Assembly: GCF_023973825.1 (NCBI RefSeq)
Contig: NC_090118.1
Span: 466,501 to 530,500 of the forward strand
DNA length: 64,000 bases
From: Plasmodium brasilianum
Lineage: Eukaryota > Apicomplexa > Aconoidasida > Haemosporida > Plasmodiidae
Direction of reading: 5' to 3'
The notes beneath the pieces are model-generated. The model worked only from the letters and a program-made list of their open reading frames with translations. It was not told the origin of the DNA and made no database searches. Numbering within the stretch: position 1 is the stretch's first letter; the number at the start of each line of letters is the position of its first letter. A program made the translations under genes and the position numbers. Positions 46,869 through 58,343 of this stretch are shown here, in pieces.

Positions 46869-49280
46869 ATGCTGGACGTGGTTTGGCTTTTGGTTCTTTT
46901 TTACTGTACCCTGGTGTTCTATCCACCCTGCATAGTAGTACTTTCAAGGAACGCTAAAAAGGTAAGGATGTATTTGGGATATTCAAACAAAACGTTATTA
47001 CCAAATAAGTACAAGCGTAAACATTATTATAGTGTTATTCGCTGTGAAAAAGAAAAAAAAGATAGGGGATCAAATGGCAAGGCAGAAGAGGAAGGATTAA
47101 GTATTAATAAATTTGAAAAGGAAGATATAAAAGTAAACAAAAACTTAAATGTTAATATATTTCGAAGTGAAAATGAACAAGAGGAATCTGCATATGATAA
47201 GGGATTATGTATATATAACATCCTCAAAGATATAGAAATTAAAGATGTTAAAAAGGTCCCTATATTTAATGAAAATCTTACTAATGTAAAAGTCGAGAAA
47301 AAGGAAGATACCATAAATTTAATACAAACAAATCATAAAGATAAATATTTAAAAAACCATTTAATATATAAGGACACTAACTATAAATTGCCATATATGC
47401 TGAACTATTATCCTGATGATATGTTCATATTTAATTTCGACGGAGTTATAAACTTAAATAAGCAAGAAAAGATTATTGTTTCTTTTTTTACATTTTTAAA
47501 AATCTTTAATCAATCCCTAACGTTTAATGGTAAGAGGGTAAGTAACTTGGCTTTGTATGATTTCATGGAGAAGAGAAAGTATTTATTCGAAAGTATGGAG
47601 GGCAGCTCAATGCAAAGGGAAGTTGTTCCAAACCACTTGGACAGTGCCCCTAACCATTGCTGCGATACCGTGAAGGGGGAAGATCCGTTCATTCTTCTGA
47701 AGCTTATGCCCAAATTTATGTACACTAGATTACTTTATATATATAAATATTTAAAAAGGAACGAAGATATAGTTATAGCGATAAAATATATATACGAAGA
47801 GATCAACAACATTTGCATTAAGTATAACTACGATATTAATGAAATTATTCGAATGTGTGAGGAAAAAAATACCATGGCCATGAAATTAAATAGGCTTAGA
47901 GATTTGGAGAAGACTATGCAGATACCCACAGATTGTGGAGCATCGGATCATACGGATGTGGATACAAATGTGAATACGAATGTGGACGTGAACGTGTACG
48001 AAATAACCAAGGAACTGACCGAGGGAACATTCAACCCTAATGTACTTTACAAATATAAGCACATAGAAAATTTGGCCAATGTATTTCCCAGTTTTCGCTT
48101 CGACTTTGAAGATTTTTATACGAGTAATTTTTATTTAAAATTGTATGATAGGTACAAAGTAAATGCGGAAGATGTATTAACCCAGTTTGATATTATGCGT
48201 AGCTTGCTAATGAAAAAGGAGAAAGAAGCTTATACAAATTTACTCAAGTATAGATATGTATGTAATAATTTAACAGATGAAGAAAAAAAAAGACATGAAA
48301 CTTTTAACCTTTGTTGCATTGATATAATTAATAATAATATTAACGTTTATAAAAAGCCGATATATATAATTTCTTCTGTTGAGGACTCAAGCTTCATTAG
48401 GTATACACTGCAATCGTTTGGATTAAATATCGTAGAGCCAGATGATGAGCATCTGCTTCGCATTTTTGGAAAAGACTCCTTAAATGTAAATCATGAGCAA
48501 GAACGAACTAATACAGAAAATTCCATTCTTTCCAGTTTAAAGAAACTCGTCAAATCGAAGTATTTCTCCGGAGGGGGGAAGCAAAAAAAAAGGGGCAGAA
48601 AGAATGAAGACAGGGTGGAAAAGGCAGATGACGAAGCGGAAGACAAAGCGGAAGACGAAGCGGAAGACAAAGCGGAAGACGAAGCGGAAGACGAAGCAGA
48701 TGACAAAGCGGAAGACGAAGATGTGGCCGTCTGTCAATCCACATCAGTGTTGTTACCTGATGACAACTCAGAAAATACGGACTACTTGTTCGATCCGTAC
48801 TGCCCAGACATAGGTTATTTAAATCATGTTAAGAAAACACAAAAAAGAGACTATTTTTTTAGAAAAAATCCACATTATATGAACATGTTAAGGCAAAAAT
48901 GTAACTTAGTAAACACAATTATAGAGAAATATCATGACGATAATATAATACATATACTAGATCACAAATATGATGACTTAAATGCGTTAAACAATGACAA
49001 AAGATTTAATAAAAAGGTACGTTTATACTTTTGTGAATGGGGATATAATACATATGAAGAAAAACTAAAAGCTATATATAATGATAAGATCAAAACCTTT
49101 TCCCAGTCTTTTAAACTTCTATTTTTATGCTGCACTTATCAGAATTCTTCCAGAAGAGAACACACTCATGGAAAAGGTATACCCATGGATTTTTATGCGA
49201 AATATATGCATAAATATTTCTTGAAAAATAATTTAATTACGTACACAGACAGATATGGTAATCCGGTACAGCCTCCCTAG
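46869..49280 (+). CDS. Signal-bearing HAD-like protein, possibly apicoplast
   Basis: Single-exon frame of 803 residues starting at the ATG at 46869. Residues 2-25 form a signal-peptide-like helix (VVWLLVLFYCTLVFYPP), followed by a basic, Asn/Lys/Tyr-rich stretch (KVRMYLGYSNKTLLPNKYKR), the layout of an apicoplast bipartite leader. At about residues 185-194 FIFNFDGVINL matches HAD motif I (hhhhDxDG), and near residue 497 IYIISSVEDSSFIRYTLQSF fits motif II (hhhS). The first, nucleophilic Asp of motif I is Asn here. An acidic EDKAEDEA repeat lies at about residues 587-617. A plausible GTAAGG donor at 46961 could give an alternative first exon, but the frame is open through it. HAD assignment is by motif pattern only; substrate unknown. 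Confidence 0.7.
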   Translation: MLDVVWLLVLFYCTLVFYPPCIVVLSRNAKKVRMYLGYSNKTLLPNKYKRKHYYSVIRCEKEKKDRGSNGKAEEEGLSINKFEKEDIKVNKNLNVNIFRSENEQEESAYDKGLCIYNILKDIEIKDVKKVPIFNENLTNVKVEKKEDTINLIQTNHKDKYLKNHLIYKDTNYKLPYMLNYYPDDMFIFNFDGVINLNKQEKIIVSFFTFLKIFNQSLTFNGKRVSNLALYDFMEKRKYLFESMEGSSMQREVVPNHLDSAPNHCCDTVKGEDPFILLKLMPKFMYTRLLYIYKYLKRNEDIVIAIKYIYEEINNICIKYNYDINEIIRMCEEKNTMAMKLNRLRDLEKTMQIPTDCGASDHTDVDTNVNTNVDVNVYEITKELTEGTFNPNVLYKYKHIENLANVFPSFRFDFEDFYTSNFYLKLYDRYKVNAEDVLTQFDIMRSLLMKKEKEAYTNLLKYRYVCNNLTDEEKKRHETFNLCCIDIINNNINVYKKPIYIISSVEDSSFIRYTLQSFGLNIVEPDDEHLLRIFGKDSLNVNHEQERTNTENSILSSLKKLVKSKYFSGGGKQKKRGRKNEDRVEKADDEAEDKAEDEAEDKAEDEAEDEADDKAEDEDVAVCQSTSVLLPDDNSENTDYLFDPYCPDIGYLNHVKKTQKRDYFFRKNPHYMNMLRQKCNLVNTIIEKYHDDNIIHILDHKYDDLNALNNDKRFNKKVRLYFCEWGYNTYEEKLKAIYNDKIKTFSQSFKLLFLCCTYQNSSRREHTHGKGIPMDFYAKYMHKYFLKNNLITYTDRYGNPVQPP
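48625..48722 (+). repeat. Acidic coding repeat (EDEA/EDKA)n
   Basis: A 12-bp unit repeated eight times in the HAD-like gene, encoding Glu-Asp-Glu/Lys-Ala. It lies between motif II and the C-terminal part. Confidence 0.85.
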
Positions 49281-49757
49281 ATGTTCATTCAGTTTATCCT
49301 CTTCGCTTTTTTTTTTTTTTCTTTTTTTTTTTTCTGGAGAGTCATTCGAATGTTTTTTTACGTTATTACATGTCCGTTTAGTTTCCTTTCGTTCTATTTT
49401 TGTTTCCTTTTTTTCCACGTTTGTCTATCTTTTTTTTTTTTCTCCTTTCATCCAACTTTCTTGTATCGATGTGCATATTTGTCCCCGTATGTTTGTGTAT
49501 ATGTATGCATATATATTATGCTTGCTTCTACCTTTTTGATTCCTTATCCCCTGGATATACTTCACAAATATGAACCGGAAATACGAGCATACCTTCACGT
49601 ACCATCGTGTATTACTCATTCGATTCGTATTCATGTACACCCTCACCTTAATGCATTGCTGTGTTTCGCTGTTTTGTATTACTAACTAGCCTCATGTTTG
49701 GCGGCGCAAATGCCCTCTTAGCATTTTAGTGTGCACCTCACGTTCATCATTGGAGGA

Positions 49758-49794
<37 letters not shown>

Positions 49795-50264
49795 CATCAT
49801 TTTCCATTATTTTTCAAAGTCCTGCTCCATTTCGCCAAGTTCCTAGTCTATGTCACCATAAAGCACACAAAAAAATAAAAAGAAAATAAAAAGAAAATAA
49901 AATAAAAAAAAAGAAAGACGTTCTTATGATCTATTCTCCCATTCGCCTCTTCCTTTTTGCACACTCAAATAATAAACTATTTTCTGAATAAAGGAGTTTT
50001 ACATTTGGGTGTGCAAGTCATGTGTTCAGGGGTAATGGGTGATAAGTGTACATTGTTTTTTAATAGAGAGGAATCTTACACAACTTCTCAAATGGGGTAA
50101 AAAAATGGGGAAAAATGGACGAATACATAAACGAATAAATGGGAAAAACTGCACGTGAACAAACTGAGCAGCATGAGCTTGGTCCGCTCAACAAAAAAAA
50201 AAAAAAAAAAAAAAAAAAAGACGAATATTTGCATGTGTGGGAGTACCCCTGGTCTCCATTCCTA
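49281..50264. other. Convergent 3' region, no gene seen
   Basis: Between the HAD-like gene and OGDH E1. T-runs at 49305-49333 and a 34-base T-run at 49760-49793, an aaaataaaaag repeat at 49870-49905, and a 29-base A-run at 50191-50219. Frames are antisense or homopolymer effects. Confidence 0.65.
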
Positions 50265-53200
50265 TCACAGCGCAACCGTGTACTTGTGTGCATGCATGTG
50301 GTGAGTCTTGTTGAGGTCGAAAGAGTCAACGAGAAACTCGTCTAGTTGGTAGAGGTGCAAGTTGAGATCTCCCGCGGATTGAGCAGCATAAACATCCCTA
50401 CCTGAGTAGTACACATCTGGTATTTGTATACCCCATCCAGGATTGTCCTTCTTAAGCTGTTTAATAGCTGCTTCTATACGACGAGAAACATAGAACCATG
50501 GACCCATATTCATGTGTTCTTCTTGGACCCATATAACATCTCGTAAGTTTGGGTACGTCTGTAAGTCGTTCATAAATCTTTTAAAAGGAAATGGTGATAA
50601 CTGTTCAATTCTGGCTATAGCAACACTCTGAATTTTATTAGTCTCTCTGTAATTTAGTAAATCATAATATACTTGTCCTGAACACAATATTATTCTTTTA
50701 ATTTTATCCTTTTGATACAATTTATGACTGAACTGTTCAGGTAAATAAGGTAAAAATTCGGTTGATGTTAAAAAATTTTCTATATTATCAAAAGCCATTC
50801 TCATTTTAAGCATTTTCTTAGGTGTAATAGCTATTAATGGTTTTCTAAATGATCTATGCATTTGTCTTCTCAAAGCATGAAAAAAATTTGATGGTTTCGT
50901 ACAGTTAATTATTTGCATATTATGTTGTTGTATTATCTTCTTATCTTTTTCTACAGAGTAAGTAGCAATATCTTCTCTATCATCACATAACTGTAAAAAA
51001 CGTTCAATACGAGCAGATGAATGTTCAGGTCCTTGTCCATCATATCCATGTGGTAATAACATTACTATACCTGATTGTTTATTCCATTTGGTTTCCCCTG
51101 AAGCTATGTAGTTGTCTATCATTACTTGTGCTCCATTAGCAAAATCTCCAAATTGTGCCTCCCATATAACTAATGCATCTGGGTGTTCATAACTATACCC
51201 TATCTCATACCCCAAACATGCATATTCAGACAATAAAGAATTATTTACTTCAATTGTATGAGGTGTTTTCAACGAATCAAAGATATTATACGATTTGTAT
51301 GTTACTTGGTCATGTACTACTGCATGTCGGTGTGAAAAGGTACCCCTTTGTGAATCTTGACCTGATAAACGAGCATGAAAACCATCTGATAGTAATGTAG
51401 CATAAGCAAGTAACTCGGCTGTTCCAAAATCAATATTTTTCCCTGTTTCTAAACTATCAATACGACTTTTAAATAATTTTGTTATGATAGGATGAGCATG
51501 AAAATCTTCTCGTAAGGTAAATATTTGTTTTCCTATATTTATTAATACATCTTTTTCTACTCCTGTTTTTCTAGAGGGGGAAAATTTTTGTGGTGTAACC
51601 ATATGCTCCCATTGTGGAAGGTATCTCTCCTTTGGTGTTGGCACAAACGATTTAGACTGTTCATATACTTTTTCATATAAATTATATATATTTCTTTTAT
51701 TTTGTTCAAATTCTTCTAAAGTAATTACTTTTTCATCAATAAGTTTTTTACTGTATAGATCTAACACCGATTTATGTCTGGCTATTATATCATATAATAA
51801 TGGATTTGTAAATTTGGGCATATCCAATTCATTATGACCAAATCTTCTATACCCTACTAAATCTATAATAGTGTCTATGTTAAATTTATTTCTAATATCT
51901 AGTGATAATTCGAATACGTAAGTCACTGCTTCTGGATCATCTGCATTTACATGTATTATAGGAACATCTATACACTTTGCAATATCGGTGCAATATTTAC
52001 CCGATCTTGCATCTACCGGGTAAGTGGTAAACCCTATTTGATTATTAACAACAATATGTATGGTTCCACCTACATTATAACTTGGAAGTTTTGACATTTG
52101 AAATGTTTCATAAGCAATTCCTTGCCCAGCAATAGATGCATCTCCATGAATAGTAATAGGTAATACTTTCTTCTTTTCTTTATCATTACAATAATATTGT
52201 TGTGCTCTTGCTTGACCCATAAGTATAGGATCTACTGATTCTAGATGAGATGAATTATCTACAATTCCCATGTGAATATATCTTTTAGATTCTTCATCAA
52301 AATAATCTATTTCTACACCTAGATGATATTTCACATCACCTGTATTACCCCATATGTTATCACTAAACCCAGTCTTTCCACGAAATTCTGACATCATTTG
52401 TTCTAATGGTTTGTGTAATACATTAAATAATACATTGAGTCTACCCCTATGTGACATACTCATTAATACACTATCTACATGTAACACTGCTGCTCGCTTT
52501 ATTAATGCTTTCATCCCAGTTATTAATGTTTCACATCCATCTACTCCAAATCTTTTCGTTGTAGCAAATTTTGCAGCCATATAATTTTCAAAAATAAATG
52601 CTCTTGCTGTATCTTCCAAAATTTTTTTTTTCATATTTTTATTATATTGATATTTCTTATCATTTTCAATTCTTCTCACAATGTAATTTACTACATTCTC
52701 ATCTGTTATATGCATATATTCAAATCCAATAGTTCCACAATATGTTTCTTCTAATCTATTTATTAAGCTCCTTAACGTATATTTTGTTTTCTTCTCTTTT
52801 GTTAAAAAGCCTGTTATGGATGGCAGATCAAATGAAAATTCTTTATCTAAATCATCATTAGTAAAACCAAAATCTTCAAAAGACATCTTTTTTTTATCCT
52901 TTTCATATATTACACTTGAGTATGGGGGCATGTTCGGTAATGGCAATGGATTTATATTTGCATACAAATGCCCTTTCTTCTGATACCACCTTATAAGTTG
53001 AACTACACGTGCCAAATCGTATATATTCTGAGTTTTCCCCTTTTCTAGCATTTCCTTGTTTACATAAGTTATTCGTAACTTACTGTTCTTAGATAACTCC
53101 CCTATACATACGTTACTCTTTTCTTCTTGTCTACTTACTATCCTCACCTGATTGGAAAATGGGGAAGGCACATCCTCATAGATATTTGCAAAATATTCAT

Positions 53201-53579
53201 CCCATGACTTGTGAACAGAGTTTCTAAAAAGAGGCAGGAAAAAAAAAAAAAAAAAAAAAAAAAAAAGCGCGTAAGCGTACATGATATATGAGGTGCAAGC
53301 AATAAACACGATAAATGCGGTATATGTAAAAAACGCTATTGATCAGGCAGATAAAATGATGCACACAATGAACAACATTAACAACGAAGGGAAACTCCGA
53401 CAGAGAGCCACTAACAAATTTTACTTGTCCTTTTTCCATATCCTGTAGGTCCCCTCTATGTATGAGGCCATGCTCGGGTTAAAGTTATGACTGCATGCAA
53501 GACTACTTAGATGAAATGCTCTTTTTATATATTTTCCATTTTCTCTCATCAGATGATTAGTATGTACTATTTTTTTCAT
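50265..53579 (-). CDS. OGDH: 2-oxoglutarate dehydrogenase E1 component, mitochondrial
   Basis: Thiamine-diphosphate E1 of the 2-oxoglutarate dehydrogenase complex: decarboxylates 2-oxoglutarate and passes the succinyl group to the E2 lipoyl arm in the mitochondrial TCA cycle. Exons 53579-53425 and 53223-50265 join in phase 2 to give about 1,037 residues. Exon 1 encodes a basic leader (KYIKRAFHLSSLACSHNFNP) suited to mitochondrial import, then MASYIEGTYRIWKKD; the join yields KNSVHKSWDEYF, the conserved E1 N-terminus. Core motifs: MSHRGRLNVLFNVLHKPLEQ, IHGDASIAGQGI with NNQIGFTTYP (ThDP/Mg site), GYRRFGHNELDMP, SGQDSQRGTFSHRHAV, EAQFGDFANGAQVMIDN, LLPHGYDGQGPEHSS, WVQEEHMNMGPW. The C-terminus runs about 15 residues past the usual end. 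An unspliced frame starting in the intron (MFIACTSYIM) is not the real start. Identity is secure. Confidence 0.97.
53224..53424 (-). other. Intron of OGDH E1
   Basis: 201 bp with a GTAAAA donor after ...IWKKD-AA and a CTTTTTAG acceptor. It includes a 26-base poly(T) tract on the coding strand (53240-53265 as A on the plus strand). Joining restores the KNSVHKSWDEYF motif, which supports it strongly. Confidence 0.93.
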
Positions 53580-53852
53580 CTTTTATTTATATATATATGT
53601 ATATATATATATTTATTTATTTATTTATTTATTTATATATATGTATGTGGGTATATGTCCATATGTATACGTATGTGTGTACATAAATGCAAAGGCATAG
53701 ACTTACATTCCTATGCACACGAGTTCACTTGTATATAACATACGTTGCATGTGGGAACAGATTTCAGCTAATTCATTTTTCGTATATTGCTAAACTGCGT
53801 TTTTTCATACGTATAAATGGTTTGTGTAGTTACGCATATGTTTGTATATGTA

Positions 53853-53900
<48 letters not shown>

Positions 53901-54537
53901 GTATGCACACGCGTCTTCATGTGTGCATGCAAAAAGGTACTTCACCTGTGGCCTCAAAACGCTTCCTCGTAGATTCTTAAATAAATGTGTACCATTACTT
54001 TTTACATATTGGGCCTATTTACAGTGTCTCGTCATTATGTAATTGTTAACTGCGTACAGTGTAAGTATATAACATGTAGTTAATGGTGTAACTATATAAA
54101 GGGTTGCTTCTATTCTTTCTATTTCTTACAAAATTGGAAGAAGTACCCTCAAAAAAAGAAAAAAATATATATATTTGCAAAACAACAAAGGGTACTTGTT
54201 ATAGTATGTCACTATTTAAAATGTATATACCTCATGTATATGCACTAACATAACGCATAAAAGTACTTAACTACAAATTAGGAGTAAACATTTTGTATAT
54301 TTCAAAAAAAAGATAAAATAAAAAAATTAAAAATTAAAAAAAAAATATAAAGTTCAGCGTACAAAGGAAACGCTTCTTGCTCAAAGTTTTAAAAGAAATT
54401 TTTGAGATCAAAAAAAAAAAAAAAAAAAAATTGTTCATAAAGGTTGGAAAAATGGATACATACATATATATATTTAAGTAGTGTTTATGTATACATATAT
54501 ATATATATGCATATGAATTTATGAGCATTTTTTTCTT
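53580..54537. other. Upstream region of OGDH E1, no gene seen
   Basis: Promoter-side AT-rich DNA with a (tttat)n block at 53610-53632, (AT)n at 53858-53895 and an A-run at 54411-54430. No supported exon. Confidence 0.6.
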
Positions 54538-55291
54538 CTATATGGTGTTTAATTTTTTTTTTTTTTCCACGAACATGTTGACCAGTTTGGTTATCATGAA
54601 TTGGGTAATTAACCCCTTATATGCTTGTTCATCTTTCATAAAAAAAATAAAATAAAATAAAACATAAAAAATAAAAAATAAACAAATTAATGTGTATATA
54701 ATTATGTATATATAAACACATACGTGTATATGTATATATATATTTATATTTATATGTATGTATGTAAAGATATACATATGCGCATTTGCGCAAGTGCTTG
54801 GAAATATATACCAAGAAGTAGTACAAAATTCGCTAAAGAAAAACATATGCATGTACCGGTAGAACCAAACGAAATGCAAAAGAATTGTAAAAACTTGCAA
54901 AAACTTTTAAAAAATTGCAAAAAATTGCAAAAAAATTTTGAAAATAGGAAAAGAACAGCAAACTTATTTGAGATTACAAGAAAGCTAATAACACACACTA
55001 TATTGTAATATTGCATAGAGCAACGCAGGTGAGCTACTGAATACAGCTGTTTAGTACAGATGTTCAGTACAATTGCTTAGTACAACTACTGAATACCCGC
55101 ATACGTGAGAGCTTAAAAGCTTAGTCTCATTCAATAAGTTAAAGGCATAAAATATGCAATTGAAGATCTTGCACATTGAACGTGTACAGGTCAAGAAGCA
55201 AACATGCACATACATACGTAAATATGCCCAAACACATATAATGATAGGGGCATGCATCAAACATTTTATAATTCTGTAAGAGCAAATGCGC
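54538..55291 (-). CDS. Candidate small spliced gene (partly resolved)
   Basis: The last exon, 54632-54538, is convincing: acceptor GAAAG, then DEQAYKGLITQFMITKL, VNMFVEKKKKLNTI and TAG, purine-rich as coding DNA. A 21-nt exon at 54832-54812 (strong T-rich tract, TTTAG acceptor; GTATAT donor) adds NFVLLL in matching phase 1. A further upstream exon is likely; one option begins at 55291 after TCTAG and reads AHLLLQNYKMFDACPYHYM, but its donor (GTTTGG) is weak. The start codon is therefore not fixed. A small protein with one hydrophobic segment and a basic tail is suggested. No family recognised. Confidence 0.35.
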
Positions 55292-55319
55292 CTAGACAAA
55301 ATGAGAATTTCAAAATGGA

Positions 55320-55472
55320 TTATTTTATTTTTTTTATTTTTTATTTTATTTTAGTTTAGCTTATATTTTATTTTAGTTTAGCTTATATTTTATTTTAGTT
55401 TAGCTTATATTTTATTTTTTATTTTATTTTAGTTTATATTTTATTTTTTATTTTATTTTATTTTATTTTTTT
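55320..55472. repeat. tttagtttagcttatattttatt repeat
   Basis: Three 23-bp units with flanking (ttttatt)n degeneration, between the candidate small gene and the Cys/His-cluster gene. Confidence 0.8.
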
Positions 55473-55658
55473 TCTGTTCTTCAATTGTTGAGGTGCAAAG
55501 CCGTCAAAAAGGTATACCCATGACGGTGTGCTACCGTGTGCTGCTGTGTGTTTGTACATGTACTAGTATTACTGCAAAAATGTGTATACTTCTGCTAGTT
55601 AATTTTATTCGTACCATTTTCGCACGTTTCTCTTGGCTCAGTCCCATTAACGCTTGTC

Positions 55659-56261
55659 TTACCTCACGTTATCCCCATCCCAAAATATTATTTGCTTCCA
55701 TTTAGTGAGTAAAATCATTTTAAGAAATAAATGAAAAATGGTGGAAAAATGAAAGAACCGAATTGTGTTATAATGCGGTATTAGCCTAAGTTTTTTACAT
55801 CGAACTGATGCAGATTGCAATTGAGAACAACGTACACATTGAGGATATAAACGTTGTTTTGTATCGTATAATTTAAACAATTTTAAAAAATATAATAGAC
55901 ATTTTTTCTTTTTATAATATTGAATCATATCTTTTATGACTTGTACAGGTGGTTGATGATCACCTATAAATCTTTCATGGCATGTTACACCACAAGTATG
56001 ACATCCTGTTTCTTTGCAATAATTCCGCAAAATTTCTATTTCTCTTTTTGTTGCATACTTCATATCTTTGTCTAAACTTTTACGTGAGTCAGAGAACACA
56101 CCTGGCATTTTCACATCGCTTGGTGAAAACTTATTGTATCTGAAAAGGAAAAACAGGAATGAACATATGCATGTGGGGATAGGGTGTGGACGTGAAGTGG
56201 ATGCGAACCGGACGGTAGGTGTGAACTGCTGGCTTGGTTTGTTCAATTCGTCTATATGTGC

Positions 56262-56296
<35 letters not shown>

Positions 56297-56915
56297 TGTA
56301 TGTATATATATATGTATGTATATATATATGTATGTATATATATATGTATGTATATATATATGTATGGATGAATGTATGCACGTTCATGTACATATGGTGC
56401 GCATGTTCAGGCCTGTTCAAGTCTTACGTGCCGTTGAAGAGCTTGAAAAACAGATTTGTCAAAACAAAGTAGCGCAAGTAGTTAAAGGTAAACAGGCTTA
56501 ACTTGTTAATCCTAGTAATAACAAATTTTTTTGCGCACTGATATAATATTTCATATTTATTCTTTAACGATGTGTTTATGAAATAATCCGAGCTATTATA
56601 TAAAATTGTCTTTATTAATTGAACTTCATACTGATTAAAAAGAATTCTAATAAGTGTTATCTGAACGACTTCACTAAATACATTGATATAATAATTAATT
56701 AAATTTAACTCAAAAAAACCTATAACTCTAGATATATAATTTGAACCACTTACTAGTAATATATATGCTTGGGTTTTTTGAGAAATCATATTTACGTAGT
56801 GGAATAACAGGAATGAGGAGCATAGCTGGAGAATGTATACCACTGAAAATGGAACAATCGAAATGAAGCAAGATGTGGAAATAAACGCGGATTAAAAGTA
56901 CTAATACAAATTATG

Positions 56916-56966
<51 letters not shown>

Positions 56967-57576
56967 GTACTTGTACGACGCGCTCTTGCATTTTTAATAA
57001 GAAAGAAATGCACGTAAGTATAAACACATATATATGTAAATACATATAAGCATACACACGTACAGCATACATATATGCGCGCGTGTTCGTGTAAGTGGCA
57101 CTACCTAGGAATCTCAGGAGAAGCGTTTGAAAGAAACCCAGTATACTCCGCACAATGTTGTACTTGAGATATGTATTTATTATTAAGTACACTCCATCTA
57201 CAACTAACGCTTTTTTTTGAAAGAAAAATTTTCTTAAAAATTTTGGGGAAAATAATTGGGAAAATTGATATTTCGATTTTACAATAACATATCTCTTTAA
57301 CATTTTTGGTGAATCTCTAATAAAATACAAAATTTTTGATCCATTAAAATTGTTGTAATTTACATTTTCAAAAGCTCTACAGCTATTATATATTAAATTG
57401 ACTTCATTTTTATAAAAGCATTCATTGCACAGTCTTTTTCTAATATTTTTCCCCTTATTAAATAACACGTTTAAAGGGACGTTGAAACTTTCGTCATTTT
57501 TAAAACGCGATTTTACGAAAAATAAATTTATAAAAAATAAAAGCAAAAAAAAGAAAATTATACTAAAAATTTTCAT
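55659..57576 (-). CDS. Signal-bearing membrane protein with C-terminal Cys/His cluster, three exons
   Basis: Exons 57576-57105, 56842-56428, 56139-55659; donors GTAGTG and GTAAGA, acceptors TTTTCAG; phases 1 and 2 match, giving about 455 residues. The N-terminus is a signal-peptide helix ([19 protein letters not shown]) followed by a basic, Asn/Phe-rich stretch, so entry to the secretory route or apicoplast is likely. Exon 2 is hydrophobic and helical ([21 protein letters not shown]-type segments). Exon 3 carries the conserved block: [22 protein letters not shown], then [15 protein letters not shown]. Paired CxxC and Cys/His residues suggest a metal site, and the (F/V)(I/V)(G/A)DHQPP ... RLYP.C..CS pattern recalls an uncharacterised protein family of fungi and plants, from memory. 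The last 45 residues may be intron readthrough (a GTAAAA donor lies after SVRC). Function unknown. Confidence 0.75.
56265..56370. repeat. (tatatatatgtatgta)n microsatellite in intron 2
   Basis: About six 16-bp units inside intron 2 (56140-56427) of the Cys/His-cluster gene. Confidence 0.9.
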
Positions 57577-57763
57577 TTTGACAAAATAGCACCTTTTTTT
57601 TTTTTCCTTTTTTTTGCTTCACTTGTCCCCTTTCTACTTCTTTATTTTTACTCTTTTATTTTTACTTCTTTTTTTTTACTCCTTTATTTTTACTCCTTTA
57701 TTTTTACTCCTTTATTTTTACTTCTTTTTTTTTACTTCTTTTTTTTACTTCTTTTGTTTTACT

Positions 57764-57809
<46 letters not shown>

Positions 57810-57903
57810 CGTTTTCTCACTCACTCTGATGCTTTAACAAATTAATGCTAAGCCTTTTCGCGGATATTTGTTTTTATTTCATGCTAAACTGGTTCGGTAA
57901 ACT
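57577..57903. other. Poly(T)/ctttatttttact promoter-side region
   Basis: Upstream of the Cys/His-cluster gene: a cttttatttttact repeat at 57640-57765 and a poly(T) tract at 57768-57809. No gene. Confidence 0.7.
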
Positions 57904-57904
57904 T

Positions 57905-58075
57905 TGCAAATTTGGATAACTCGGCTAATTTGGATAACTCAGTTAATTTGGACAATTCAGTTAATTTGGACAATTCAGTTAATTTGGACAATTCAGTTAA
58001 TTTGGACAATTCAGTTAATTTGGACAATTCAGTTAATTTGGACAATTCAGTTAATTTGGACAATTCATTTAATTT
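57905..58075. repeat. 18-bp (gacaattcagttaatttg)n repeat
   Basis: Nine copies, open on both strands (LDNSVN on plus; TELSKL on minus). A 90-residue minus-strand frame (MGKWETQAKLKKREKSHN, then TELSKL repeats) could be a coiled coil but has no flanking support. Confidence 0.9.
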
Positions 58076-58343
58076 GAAGAATTTTTGTACTTTGTCTATG
58101 TTGTGCGATTTTTCGCGTTTTTTCAATTTTGCCTGTGTTTCCCATTTTCCCACCTTTGTCTATTTTCTCCCCTTATATTATTCTTTTTTATTTTCCCTCA
58201 GTTCGTGCAAAAAGAAATAAAAAATAATGACATAAAAAAAAAATTTAAAAAGAAATGGAATATGTGCACACATTGTACATATGAATAAATATCAAGAAGA
58301 AAAAGGAAAAAAGAAAAAGGAAGAAATAAGTACTACGTTTTAC

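Noticed and set aside
50265..53309. OGDH E1 starting with MFIACTSYIMYAYALFFFF
   Set aside because: This start is intronic read-through; splicing to the exon at 53425-53579 gives a proper mitochondrial leader and conserved N-terminus.
57884..58153. TELSKL coiled-coil protein on the minus strand
   Set aside because: The 18-bp repeat is open on both strands and there is no support outside it, though a terminal exon cannot be fully excluded.
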